From NCBI GenBank assembly GCA_027064125.1, contig JAMOQF010000096.1, positions 1-49,779 of the forward strand: a DNA stretch of 49,779 nt, written 5' to 3'. Source of the stretch: Acidobacteriota bacterium (GTDB lineage: Bacteria > Acidobacteriota > JAAYUB01 > JAMOQF01). Every line of letters begins with the position of its first letter. Within the stretch, counting starts at the first letter, position 1. The position numbers were made by a program, and so were the translations under genes. Shown here one piece after another: positions 1 to 8,200 of the stretch. The notes below the pieces were generated by a model. It saw nothing but the letters and a program-made list of their open reading frames with translations, was not told where the DNA came from and did not search any database.

Positions 1-1632
1 GGAAACATATTGGTAAGGACTCCCTCAAATGTAAGGATAGATATCTATAGAAATGGAACCCTCAAAATCTTTGTAAGAGATGGTAGAGCCTACTTTAAAA
101 ATGAATTTATTGATAAAAAAATAAAGAGTCACAGGGGATTATATATCTCAAATGGGGGAAGCAATTATTCAAAATTATATTCTTTAAAATTAGATGACTT
201 TGACTTCTGGAGCGATAGGAGGGACTCAAGATATACCTATTCCCAATCTCGAAGATACATACCTGAAACCAACATTTATGTTGGAATTTATGATTTAGAC
301 CACTATGGAAGATGGGTTTTTTTAAATGATTATGGATATTGCTGGATCCCTGCAATATATGATGTAGAATGGGCACCTTATAGATATGGATATTGGAGAT
401 ATTGTGAACCCTGGGGATGGACCTGGATTTCCTATGAACCATGGGGATGGCTTCCCTACCATTATGGCAGATGGTTTTTCTCTGTAGGATATGGATGGGT
501 CTGGACTCCCGGAAGACATTGGAGTATATCCTTCTGGTCCCCCGGCCTTGTGAGATTCAGTATCTGGGATAATTACATTGGATGGGTTCCCCTTGGGCCT
601 GGAGATTACTATTGCTATGACTGTGGATGGAACAGAAATATTAATATTATAAATAACTACACAAATATTAACTACTACAACTTAACAAATCTACATGTAA
701 GAAACGCAGCAACCATAGTAAATATTGACGATTTCAGGCATGGAAGGCCAATTGTTAGAAAAAATTCTGTTATAGAGGGTTCACACAGACCAGTGGTTTC
801 AAGATCTGCAAGAATCTATAATTCAGATCCCTCCATGGTAAAAAAGATGTTTACCAGAGAGAGAATTGTAAGAACCAGATTGAAAATCAAGCCAGTTCAA
901 CCTGGACATGGGGGGTATGGAAATTCTTCCAATATCAGAAGAGGGAATTACTCTTTAAATCCAATAAGAGACCACATTTCAAGGGGAAGAAATTCATCTA
1001 CAAATTTCCCTTTAACTCCCTTTAATGGAAGAAGTGAAATCAATAGAAGAAATAATATAAGAAATAATGCCATTTCTGCTGACATTTCAAGAGGCAGAGA
1101 TTTGAAAAATAGATCCAGAAATCACTATTCAAATAATAGAACTCGCAGAAATAGCAATTATGGAAATAACCAAAGGAACCACTATGGTTCAAATGAAAGA
1201 GATAATTCTTCTCGTCCCACAAATCCATATGGTTTCCACAGAAATGAGGGAAGTAGAGGCGGTAATAATAACATAAGAAAAAGTAGAGAAAATATTCCCC
1301 ACATAAATAGTGGTGGAAGCAGAAATTACACAATTCCCAATGATAGAAGAAGAAACTTTTCTTCAAATACTTATCACAGACCCAATGGAAATTACTCTCC
1401 ATCCTATACAATAAGAAGGAGAGATCATTTGTCAAATTCAATAAGTACTCATCATCAAAGTTATAGCATTCCCAGAAGAAACTCCTCATATCACAGCGGT
1501 TCTGGAAATTTTAGAAGTAGAAATAGTTATCATTCTTTTCACTCATCATACCCCCAGAGAAGAAATTCCTCTGTCAGGTCTTCCAGTCATGGAGGAGGTA
1601 ACAGAACAAATAACTATAAAAGGAGAAGGTAA
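1..1632 (+). CDS. DUF6600/FecR-type envelope protein, 5' end missing
   Basis: The reading frame is open to the first base, so the start lies outside the window and about 543 residues are visible. The first ~60 residues resemble the end of a FecR-like beta domain. Residues ~70-210 hold the Trp/Tyr/Gly-rich repeats typical of DUF6600 proteins, with units such as WAPYRYGYW, GWTWISYEPWGW and LPYHYGRWFF. From about residue 290 to the end the chain becomes low-complexity and very rich in Arg, Asn, Ser, Tyr and His, without hydrophobic segments. The family is usually secreted or periplasmic and its function is unknown. The stop lies 3 bases before the GWxTD gene, whose ribosome binding site is in this gene's last codons, so the two are co-transcribed. 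The missing N-terminus prevents a check for a signal peptide. Confidence 0.75.
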   Translation, partial: GNILVRTPSNVRIDIYRNGTLKIFVRDGRAYFKNEFIDKKIKSHRGLYISNGGSNYSKLYSLKLDDFDFWSDRRDSRYTYSQSRRYIPETNIYVGIYDLDHYGRWVFLNDYGYCWIPAIYDVEWAPYRYGYWRYCEPWGWTWISYEPWGWLPYHYGRWFFSVGYGWVWTPGRHWSISFWSPGLVRFSIWDNYIGWVPLGPGDYYCYDCGWNRNINIINNYTNINYYNLTNLHVRNAATIVNIDDFRHGRPIVRKNSVIEGSHRPVVSRSARIYNSDPSMVKKMFTRERIVRTRLKIKPVQPGHGGYGNSSNIRRGNYSLNPIRDHISRGRNSSTNFPLTPFNGRSEINRRNNIRNNAISADISRGRDLKNRSRNHYSNNRTRRNSNYGNNQRNHYGSNERDNSSRPTNPYGFHRNEGSRGGNNNIRKSRENIPHINSGGSRNYTIPNDRRRNFSSNTYHRPNGNYSPSYTIRRRDHLSNSISTHHQSYSIPRRNSSYHSGSGNFRSRNSYHSFHSSYPQRRNSSVRSSSHGGGNRTNNYKRRR

Positions 1633-1635
1633 AAA

Positions 1636-2406
1636 ATGAAACTTAAATTCTTCCTTCTTTTCTTAATTACCCTTTTTCTATCCAATTTTGCACTTTCTGG
1701 TAAATACGATAAAGTGGAAAAAAGATATTTGAAAAAGGTTAAAAACCTGGATAAAAAATATCAGGATTTTTACAGAATGGTTTACTGGATTTCAACGAAG
1801 AAAGAGAGAAAAACCTTTTTAAAACTAAAAAATAATAGTGAAAGAGATAGTTTTATAAAGGATTTCTGGAAGTGCAGAGACCTAAATCCCAAAACACCTG
1901 AGAATGAATATAAAAAGGCCTATGAACTCAACTTTTTGTATGTACAAAAGTACTTTTCCATTAAAGGAGTTAGACCTGGATGGTTAACAGATAGAGGTAG
2001 AATTTTTCTAATCCTCGGAAAACCTGCTTCTGTTTCAAGGAATCCTTTACCAAGTGTACACTATCCCACAGAAGTATGGACCTATTATGGAAATCCTTCA
2101 CTGGGGCTTCCCCCAAAATTCGTTCTTTATTTTATTGATAAAAGCGGTTCAGGGCTCTACAAACTTTACTCCCCTTCAAGAAACAGAAATAGAGGAAGTT
2201 CATCATCCATGTTTTCTCCCACACCCATGGGAGATGACAATTCTTCCTTTGCCGCATCAAACAATACAAATGGATATTTAATAAATGACTCTCAATCTGC
2301 TTCCTTCTCAAACATGTTAAACGGCACAGAAACCTTGTATCAGGCAATTTTTTCGCTGCCTAAAAAACTATTTAAGCCCAAATATCTGGAAAAATATAGA
2401 CATTAA
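1636..2406 (+). CDS. GWxTD domain protein, exported
   Basis: A protein of 256 residues with a signal peptide at ~1-21 (Lys-rich start, long Leu/Phe core, cut near ALSGK). It carries the GWxTD motif as GWLTD at 115-119, followed by the family's RGRIFLILGKP block and an EVWTYYG strand near residue 150. The motif is known from Bacteroidota, Acidobacteriota and several candidate phyla, in proteins of unresolved envelope function. Family members are often longer; this one keeps only the GWxTD domain and a Ser/Asn-rich linker with a short basic tail. The start is supported by an AGGAGAAGG ribosome binding site ending 6 bases upstream inside the previous gene. It probably acts in the periplasm with the upstream DUF6600 protein, which is inferred from gene order. 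Confidence 0.8.
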   Translation: MKLKFFLLFLITLFLSNFALSGKYDKVEKRYLKKVKNLDKKYQDFYRMVYWISTKKERKTFLKLKNNSERDSFIKDFWKCRDLNPKTPENEYKKAYELNFLYVQKYFSIKGVRPGWLTDRGRIFLILGKPASVSRNPLPSVHYPTEVWTYYGNPSLGLPPKFVLYFIDKSGSGLYKLYSPSRNRNRGSSSSMFSPTPMGDDNSSFAASNNTNGYLINDSQSASFSNMLNGTETLYQAIFSLPKKLFKPKYLEKYRH

Positions 2407-2426
2407 TCCTTTCATTGGATTAACAA

Positions 2427-2447
2427 GTGGGGGGATATTCCCCTCAT
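2427..2447. terminator. Hairpin between convergent genes
   Basis: A 9-bp stem (including G-T pairs) with a 3-base TAT loop and a GGGGA/TCCCC core lies between the convergent GWxTD and adenosine-deaminase-family genes and overlaps the latter's stop codon. Neither side has a long T run, so termination activity is only inferred from the position and the strength of the stem. Confidence 0.4.
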
Positions 2448-3358
2448 TCTAAATTGAAAAAAGTTACTATTTCCTTAAGGTAATTTCTCTTTTTATCTTC
2501 AGAAAAAGCACTAATATTTTTTATTTCTCTCATAAGATTTTTTGCCAATTTCACTGGATCTCCTCCTTCATCCAGATATATCTCATATTCTCTGGTTAAC
2601 GTTGTATTAAATATTGCTGGATCATCAGAATTTATAAGAAAATTAACATATTCCCCCACATACAAAGAAGGATGTGTTTCTCCCTTTTCTACAACTCCGG
2701 TCTTTAAATTGCTTGAAATTAAAAAATCCACAACCACATTGTTCTCAACAATAAAATCATTAAAAAGATTTACATCTAAAAGATGGCCAACCCTATCTGG
2801 TCTTACTAAAAAAAGGTCGTAAAAGGCCTTTCTACCCCTTACAACTTCGCCTATATGAACATTTATCAAAAACCCTTTTCGCCTGGCTATCTGGAAAAAA
2901 TCATAAAATCTATCTAAATTACAACAGTTTTCATTTCCCCCCATCCCAAATCCCACAACATTCAATTCTTTAAACTTTTCCATATTAAATACCAACTTAT
3001 ACATATAGGCGGGGTGAAACTGCCTCACTCCATCAATTACAATGCCATACTTCAGAAAATTTGTGTATTTCTCCCCTGAAAGATTTATATTTTCAAGTAT
3101 TTTAAAGATATCAAAACCAAACTTCATCCAAACAGGTAAAGAGAGAAAAAACTCAGCATAAACTATATTCTCATCCTTTAGATAGGAAAAAAATTCATCC
3201 CCTAAAAATAAAAAATCCTTTTCACTTTTAATCTTAAAACAGATTTCCTTAAAAACCTCAAGGAATTTAGAAAAGGAATTTACTTTTCTTTTCCCAGTGA
3301 GGGAAAAAAGTGAACCTTCAAAATGGATATGTCTTTCTACTTTTGGAAGTTTTTTCAT
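2444..3358 (-). CDS. Adenosine deaminase family amidohydrolase
   Basis: This 304-residue protein belongs to the metal-dependent adenosine/AMP deaminase superfamily, which hydrolyses the amino group of purine (deoxy)nucleosides or related compounds. The zinc-site residues are visible in order: H10 and H12 in HIHFEGSL, HIGE at 168-171 (family usually HAGE), H192 in RVGH, and D245/D246 in NSDDPAIF. The SSNLKTG segment at ~215-221 matches the family's SNLQTG. Length is slightly below the usual 330-350, mostly in the N-terminal half. The exact substrate (adenosine, adenine, aminodeoxyfutalosine) cannot be told from sequence alone. The ATG overlaps the stop of the upstream GntR gene by 4 bases, so the two are translationally coupled and the regulator probably senses a purine-related ligand (inference). 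Confidence 0.85.
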   Translation of the reverse strand: MKKLPKVERHIHFEGSLFSLTGKRKVNSFSKFLEVFKEICFKIKSEKDFLFLGDEFFSYLKDENIVYAEFFLSLPVWMKFGFDIFKILENINLSGEKYTNFLKYGIVIDGVRQFHPAYMYKLVFNMEKFKELNVVGFGMGGNENCCNLDRFYDFFQIARRKGFLINVHIGEVVRGRKAFYDLFLVRPDRVGHLLDVNLFNDFIVENNVVVDFLISSNLKTGVVEKGETHPSLYVGEYVNFLINSDDPAIFNTTLTREYEIYLDEGGDPVKLAKNLMREIKNISAFSEDKKRNYLKEIVTFFNLE

Positions 3359-4311
3359 TCAAAAATCTGGAGAAGTCTTAAATGTTCAATGAATTTTTCT
3401 GAAATTAGATCTTCAAATCTTCTCAAATCTTTATGTGCTGGCATTATTCTCCTCACTTCTTCCCAACAATAGGGAGAAGAAAAAACCGTATCAGAAAATT
3501 CTATTATCTCATTTATAAGTCTTTTATTGGAAATAGGGGTAATTATAAACTTATTCTCAGTTGACGGATAAAAAATATTCATAAAGACATCAAAGGATGT
3601 GTGAAGAGTCTTCATATCCCTGACTATAACGCCAACATTTTTAACTTTTAAAAGGGAAACTATTTCGTTATATATAGTTGGATTGGGCTTTATCTCCATA
3701 ACTCTTTTTTTGAGCGGCAACGCATATTTAGATACCTGCTCAATATGCCAACTTGTCGTTAAAACATATTTAAAGTCTTTTATTTCGTCATTTTCAGGGA
3801 CAAGATATTTATCTATTTCCTCAAGTAAAATTTTATATATTTTTACATTAACTTTCCTTTCTACTTCATTGGAAAAGGCCAAAAGTTCTTCCTCATCATC
3901 AACCAGAATACACTTTAAAGGAGAGACATCCTCATTCCCGACAAATTTATTGAAAAGTTCACCAAATTTCTTTGGAGAAAGTCCAAGAAGTGAGGCTTTT
4001 TTTATGGCCTTTTCAAAAAGATTCAAAAGAGCATTTCTTCTAAGTTCATCAAATTCTTCGCTGGTCCTTTTCTTTATAAAAACCCCTTTCCCTCTTATAA
4101 TCTCAAGATAATTCTCCTGAGCAAGTTTCGAGTAAACCCTCGAAATGGTCTTTACATTTACATTGGCTTCACCAGCAAGTTTCCTGATGGAGGGGAGCCT
4201 ATCTCCTTCCTTTATCTTCCCTGTATATAGGGAGGATATAATCTGATTTTTTATCTGTTCATAAAGAGAAAGCCCACAATCGGGGACTATTTTGAACTTG
4301 ATTTCCTTCAT
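3355..4311 (-). CDS. GntR-family transcriptional regulator with unusual C-terminal domain
   Basis: Residues ~11-78 form a clear GntR winged helix: LYEQIKNQI, GDRLPSIRKLA, VNVKTISRVYSKL and the wing segment GKGVFIKK. The remaining ~235 residues are neither an aminotransferase (MocR type) nor a recognisable FCD or UTRA domain. They have alternating alpha/beta character with hydrophobic strands such as KNVGVIVRD and may be a substrate-binding-protein-like sensor, though this is a guess. The stop overlaps the start of the deaminase gene by 4 bases. A GGTGAT sequence shortly upstream is a weak ribosome binding site. It is likely autoregulated with the deaminase, as is common in GntR operons. Confidence 0.8.
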   Translation of the reverse strand: MKEIKFKIVPDCGLSLYEQIKNQIISSLYTGKIKEGDRLPSIRKLAGEANVNVKTISRVYSKLAQENYLEIIRGKGVFIKKRTSEEFDELRRNALLNLFEKAIKKASLLGLSPKKFGELFNKFVGNEDVSPLKCILVDDEEELLAFSNEVERKVNVKIYKILLEEIDKYLVPENDEIKDFKYVLTTSWHIEQVSKYALPLKKRVMEIKPNPTIYNEIVSLLKVKNVGVIVRDMKTLHTSFDVFMNIFYPSTENKFIITPISNKRLINEIIEFSDTVFSSPYCWEEVRRIMPAHKDLRRFEDLISEKFIEHLRLLQIFE

Positions 4312-4320
4312 ATAATCACC

Positions 4321-4355
4321 AGATTAAGGTGGGGAAACTCCCCACCTAAAAATCT
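4321..4355. terminator. Strong hairpin after the efflux operon
   Basis: A perfect 8-bp stem AGGTGGGG/CCCCACCT (4327-4347, 5-base loop) is flanked by a second matching pair AGATT/AATCT. It lies just after the FmdB gene stop and before the GntR gene on the same strand. The T run that should follow on the minus strand is weak (TTAATCT). It may terminate the efflux operon or be an operator for the GntR gene. Confidence 0.5.
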
Positions 4356-4362
4356 AAAAAGC

Positions 4363-4557
4363 TCAGGAAAACCTTCCACTTCCGCAGGAAACACCAGATG
4401 AAGAACTTCCCCCTATACTTGCAAAACCACTTACTTCCCTCTTTACTTCAGAAGAACCACATTTTGGACACTTTACATTTGAATCGTCATCATTTATCCT
4501 TCTTAGCAATTCAAATTTTTCACCACATTTTAAACATTTATACTCATAAAGTGGCAT
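4363..4557 (-). CDS. FmdB-type zinc ribbon protein
   Basis: A 64-residue protein starting MPLYEYKC, the hallmark of FmdB-family small zinc ribbons, with two CxxC pairs (CLKCG and CPKCG) separated by about 20 residues. The tail is Ser/Gly-rich with one further Cys. An in-frame ATG two codons upstream exists, but the GGAGG at 4566-4570 is 8 bases from the ATG at 4557 and only 2 bases from the earlier one, so 4557 is preferred. It follows the candidate selenoprotein by 15 bases and closes the efflux operon. The family's role is poorly known; metal-dependent regulation has been proposed from its similarity to FmdB. Confidence 0.85.
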   Translation of the reverse strand: MPLYEYKCLKCGEKFELLRRINDDDSNVKCPKCGSSEVKREVSGFASIGGSSSSGVSCGSGRFS

Positions 4558-4572
4558 ATCCATTACCTCCCT

Positions 4573-4710
4573 TTATTTTTCTTTTTCATCTCTATCACGG
4601 AGATCACAGGTACCAGACATTCATGTGGAAACCCCAACTCCCGGTAATATATATTTTTGAAGCAATATCCATAGAATAAAAAAAATCACAAATGTAACTA
4701 CATCATTCAT
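4573..4710 (-). CDS. Candidate small membrane selenoprotein (in-frame TGA = Sec)
   Basis: Read from the ATG at 4710, the frame gives 29 residues, then TGA (4621-4623), then 15 more residues to TAA at 4573-4575: 45 residues with selenocysteine at position 30. The N-terminal part is a single hydrophobic helix (VVTFVIFFILWILLQ, residues ~4-18). It is followed by ILPGVGVST, the TGA, and MSGTCDLR, which places a Cys five residues after the proposed Sec. The ATG directly abuts the TAG of the PII-like gene, with a GGAGGAG site 9 bases upstream. A hairpin with SECIS geometry starts 16 bases after the TGA (4588-4604). Position inside an otherwise tight operon argues that this is a real gene. I do not have a named family for it. 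The selB/selC genes it requires are not in the window. If TGA is a stop, the product would be a 29-residue peptide. Confidence 0.75.
4588..4604 (-). promoter_or_regulatory. SECIS-like hairpin
   Basis: On the minus strand a perfect 5-bp stem ATCTC/GAGAT closes a 7-base loop CGTGATA, beginning 16 bases after the in-frame TGA. Bacterial SECIS elements sit shortly after the UGA, have small apical loops, and need a G near the loop's 5' side, commonly as GU. All of these are met here (G at loop position 2, GU at 2-3). The lower stem is weak. Confidence 0.65.
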
Positions 4711-5010
4711 CTATATCAACTCCTCCACATCACTCACAACCATTTTTATACACGGCCTTATTTCACACTCACCATTAAATTCAAGAAGTGCTTCTTTTAT
4801 CTTTTCCACCAACCCACCATCACCATAGATAAGCAAAAGTGACACATTGTATTCCATTTCAGTAGAAGAACCATACATTGGGAAATTCTTTTCGGGACTA
4901 AAACCTGACATACCTGACAGAAGCATGAAATTTTTAATACCTATCCTTTTAACCGATTTGATAACAAAATCCTCAAGGGACCTGGCAAAATATATCTTGA
5001 TTTCCTTCAT
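4711..5010 (-). CDS. PII-like (DUF3240-like) small regulatory protein
   Basis: A 99-residue alpha/beta protein with the ferredoxin-like, PII/CutA-type pattern: beta strand (MKEIKIYFA), helix (EDFVIKSVKRIG), a central loop with GMSGFSPEK, strand (YNVSLLLIYG), helix (LVEKIKEALLEF), final strand. A TTG one codon upstream is possible, but the ATG at 5010 has AAGGAG 8 bases away and forms a TGATG overlap with the preceding DUF2892 gene. PII-like proteins of this size are found beside RND pumps in other bacteria, where they may sense a metal or ligand; that role here is inferred. No uridylylation-site T-loop of true PII is visible. Confidence 0.65.
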   Translation of the reverse strand: MKEIKIYFARSLEDFVIKSVKRIGIKNFMLLSGMSGFSPEKNFPMYGSSTEMEYNVSLLLIYGDGGLVEKIKEALLEFNGECEIRPCIKMVVSDVEELI

Positions 5011-5204
5011 CAATTACACTCCTTTACATCCATTAATTTCAAAATAGACTTAAAGGGGCACCAATCGGTAAATGCTGATTGTATCAAATTAAGCCCCACA
5101 AAATATGTAAAATATATCCACTTTTCACTTACATATTCTGAAAGTAAAAGTGAAACAACTATAGCAATACCACCAGCAAGTCTCAAATATCTTTCAACAT
5201 TCAT
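5010..5204 (-). CDS. DUF2892 (YgaP-like) inner-membrane protein
   Basis: This 64-residue protein has two hydrophobic helices (about 9-22 and 29-45) and the family's end motif, here FTDWCPFKSIL, with a second Cys close to the C-terminus (DVKECN). DUF2892 proteins are small membrane proteins, sometimes fused to rhodanese domains and linked to sulfur or metal handling. It lies 17 bases after the RND pump stop and overlaps the PII-like gene, so it is part of the efflux operon. The two conserved Cys may bind a metal or take part in thiol chemistry, which would fit with the neighbouring Sec/Cys protein (inference). Confidence 0.75.
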   Translation of the reverse strand: MNVERYLRLAGGIAIVVSLLLSEYVSEKWIYFTYFVGLNLIQSAFTDWCPFKSILKLMDVKECN

Positions 5205-5221
5205 TCCCCTTAAATCTCCTC

Positions 5222-8200
5222 TTATTTATATTTATTTTTATAAACCATATAGTATACCACAGGAATAACCACAAGTGTCAACATTGTAGAAACAATTCCA
5301 CCACCCATAAGGGAAAGTGCAAGTCCCTTAAATATGGGATCAAGAACTATAACAAAGGCACCGGTTATAACTGCAGCCGATGTCAAGGCTATGGGCCTAA
5401 ACCTTACAGCACCTGATTCAATAATGGCCTGCTTTAAATCCATCCCCTGGGCAAGTCGAAGTTCCACAAAATCTATAAGTAAGACGGAGTTTCTCACCAC
5501 TATTCCCGCAAGGGCTATCATTCCTATCATAGATGTCGCAGTAAATTCAGCACCCACTATCATATGGGCAATCACAATACCTATTAAAGAGAGAGGAATA
5601 GATATCATCTGGATAAGTGGAACTGGAAGTTTATGAAACCAACCAAGCACCAAGATGTACATTAATACCAAAACAGCACCAAAGGACAGCCCCAGATCTC
5701 TAAACACCTCATATGTAATCTGCCACTCTCCATCCCATTTCATGGTGACTTTTGAATCATCCCAGGGTTGTTGTGTATACCACTTTTCTATACTGCCACC
5801 ATCTGGCAACTTTATTTTATCAATCTTCTTATTCATTTTCAATATAGCATAAATTGGACTCTCTTCTTTCCCAGAAACTTCTCCAACTACATATACAACT
5901 GGTTTCAAATTTTTATGATAAATTGACTTCTCTATTGTTTCCTTTTTTACTTTAATAAGTTCCCTCAAAGGAACTTCACGCCCCAATTTTGACAGGACAT
6001 ATACATTCCTGAGGGCATCAACCCCTGAACGCTCACTCCTTTTTAATCTAACATTTATTCCAACTGGTTCTGCCTCATCGGGGATATGGGCAAACCCCAC
6101 ATCCATACCATTTAAAGCCATCCTCAGTGTTTTAACAACCTCGCTCACAGATACTCCATTCTGGATGGCTTTTTCTCTGTCCACCAGAAATTCATATTTA
6201 ACCTGAGGGTCCTCAACAAACCAATCAGTATCCACAACCCCATCTGTGTGGTCAAAAATATTTAATAATTTTTTGGCAATGCTTATTCTTGCCTCCTGAT
6301 TTGGACCATACACCTCTGCTACAAGGGTAGATAATACCGGTGGTCCAGGTGGAACCTCCACCACCTTAACCCTTGCACCATACTTCTCACCTATTTTATG
6401 GAGAAAAGGCCTTACCCTCTTTGCTATATCATGACTCTGGTCCTCTCTCTCATGCTTATTCACAAGATTAACCTGAATATCAGCAATGTTTGACCCTCTC
6501 CTCAAATAATAATGTCTTACAAGTCCATTAAAATTATATGGGGCGGCAATTCCCGCATAAATTTCATAATCCGTAACCTCAGATACAGTTCTCAAATATT
6601 CACCCATATCCTGAGCCACCTGAAGTGTCCTTTCAAGAGTGGTACCCTCTGGCATATCAATAATCACCTGAAATTCACTTTTGTTATCAAATGGAAGCAT
6701 CTTAACTATAACAGCCTTAAATAGAAACATGGACGCTGATGCTAAAAGTAAAATGACCACAACAGCCAAAAATGTCAATCTCTTAGAAGCACTTAAGAGC
6801 ATGGGCCTTAAATATTTATCATAAATTTTATAGGTTCTTGTCTTATAAAGGTCATATGGTTCCTCTTCTTCTCCATATTTTAATATATGGAAAGAAAGCC
6901 AGGGAGTTGCACTTAATGCTATAAAAAGTGAAAATAAAACGGCAACTGATGCCCCCACTGGCATGGGCCTCATATAAGGTCCCATAAGTCCCCTTACAAA
7001 AGCCATGGGTAAGAGTGAAACAATAACAGTAAAAGTTGCAAGAATAGTGGGATTCCCCACCTCAGAGATCGCAGTTATTGCTGCATCTCTTTTGGGAAGT
7101 TTTTGCATACTGAAGTGTCTAAAAATATTCTCAACAATTATAATTGAGTCATCAACAACTATACCAGTAACAAAGATAAGGGCAAAAAGTGTAACCCTGT
7201 TTAAGGTATACCCATGAAGGTAATATATAAAAAGTGTTATGGCAAAGGTACAGGGAACAGATATAAATACAATAAAGGCAGTTCTAATCCCCATTGTAAA
7301 GAAAACAACAAGAACAACGATTATTATGGACCAGATAAGGTGGAGTATTAATTCATTTACCTTCTCATTTGCTGTGTCTCCATAATTTCTCGTCACTGTC
7401 ACATTTACATTATCTGGTATTATTATCCCCTTTAACTCATTAACCTTTTCAATTACCTTATTTGCTATTTTAAAGGCATCTGAACCCTTCCTCTTTGAAA
7501 CTCCAAGGGTAACTGCGGGATACTCATATCTCTTTGGATCAGCCTTTTTCATCCCCTTCTTGGAGTATTCTGGGCCAAGCCCAATAAAGACATAGTTCGA
7601 TGGCTCCTGTGGACCATCTTTAATTTCAGCAACATTTCTCAAATATATGGGATTTCCTCTATAAATTCCAACTATTAAGTTCTCAAGATCCCTTTTTGAA
7701 GAAATAAAGGGACCGGTCTTTACCACAATTTCCCTATTTAACTTTTCAAATTTCCCAGAGGTAAGTGCAAAGTTTTGCTGCATTAAATAGCCGGTAATCT
7801 GCATAAGAGAAAGGTGATATGCAGCAACTTTTTTGGGGTCCAAAATAATCCTCAATTTTCTCGGTTCCCCGCCATATAGATCAACCATGGAAATGTTGTT
7901 AATTGACTTTATTTTATTCCTGACCTCTGCTGCGATTCTCCTCAATTCATAACTTCCCAAATCTTTACTCCAAAGAGTAAGTGCAAGAATTGGAACATCA
8001 TCTATGGATCTACTTCGAACAAGTGGAAACATTGCCCCTTTTGGCATAAGGTTCATGTTATACATCATTTTGTTGTACAACTTTACTAAACTTCTTTCCT
8101 CATCCTCATTCACATAAAATCTAACGGTAATTAGAGCCATTCCTGGCATTGACGTTGAATACACATATTCCACACCGGGAATCTCCCACATCTTTCTTTC

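Noticed and set aside
1040-1489. 149-codon minus-strand frame inside the DUF6600 gene
   Set aside because: It comes from the low-complexity tail read backwards (Tyr/Phe/Cys/His-rich) and has no family features.
3683-4111. 142-codon plus-strand frame inside the GntR gene
   Set aside because: Antisense to a well supported gene, Ser/Phe-rich shadow composition and no ribosome binding site.
4561-4710. TGA as a sense codon for the whole genome (glycine code, as in some candidate phyla)
   Set aside because: TGA ends many genes in the window at positions fitted to the next start (for example the stomatin and DUF2892 genes), so it is a general stop codon; only the single recoded TGA is proposed.
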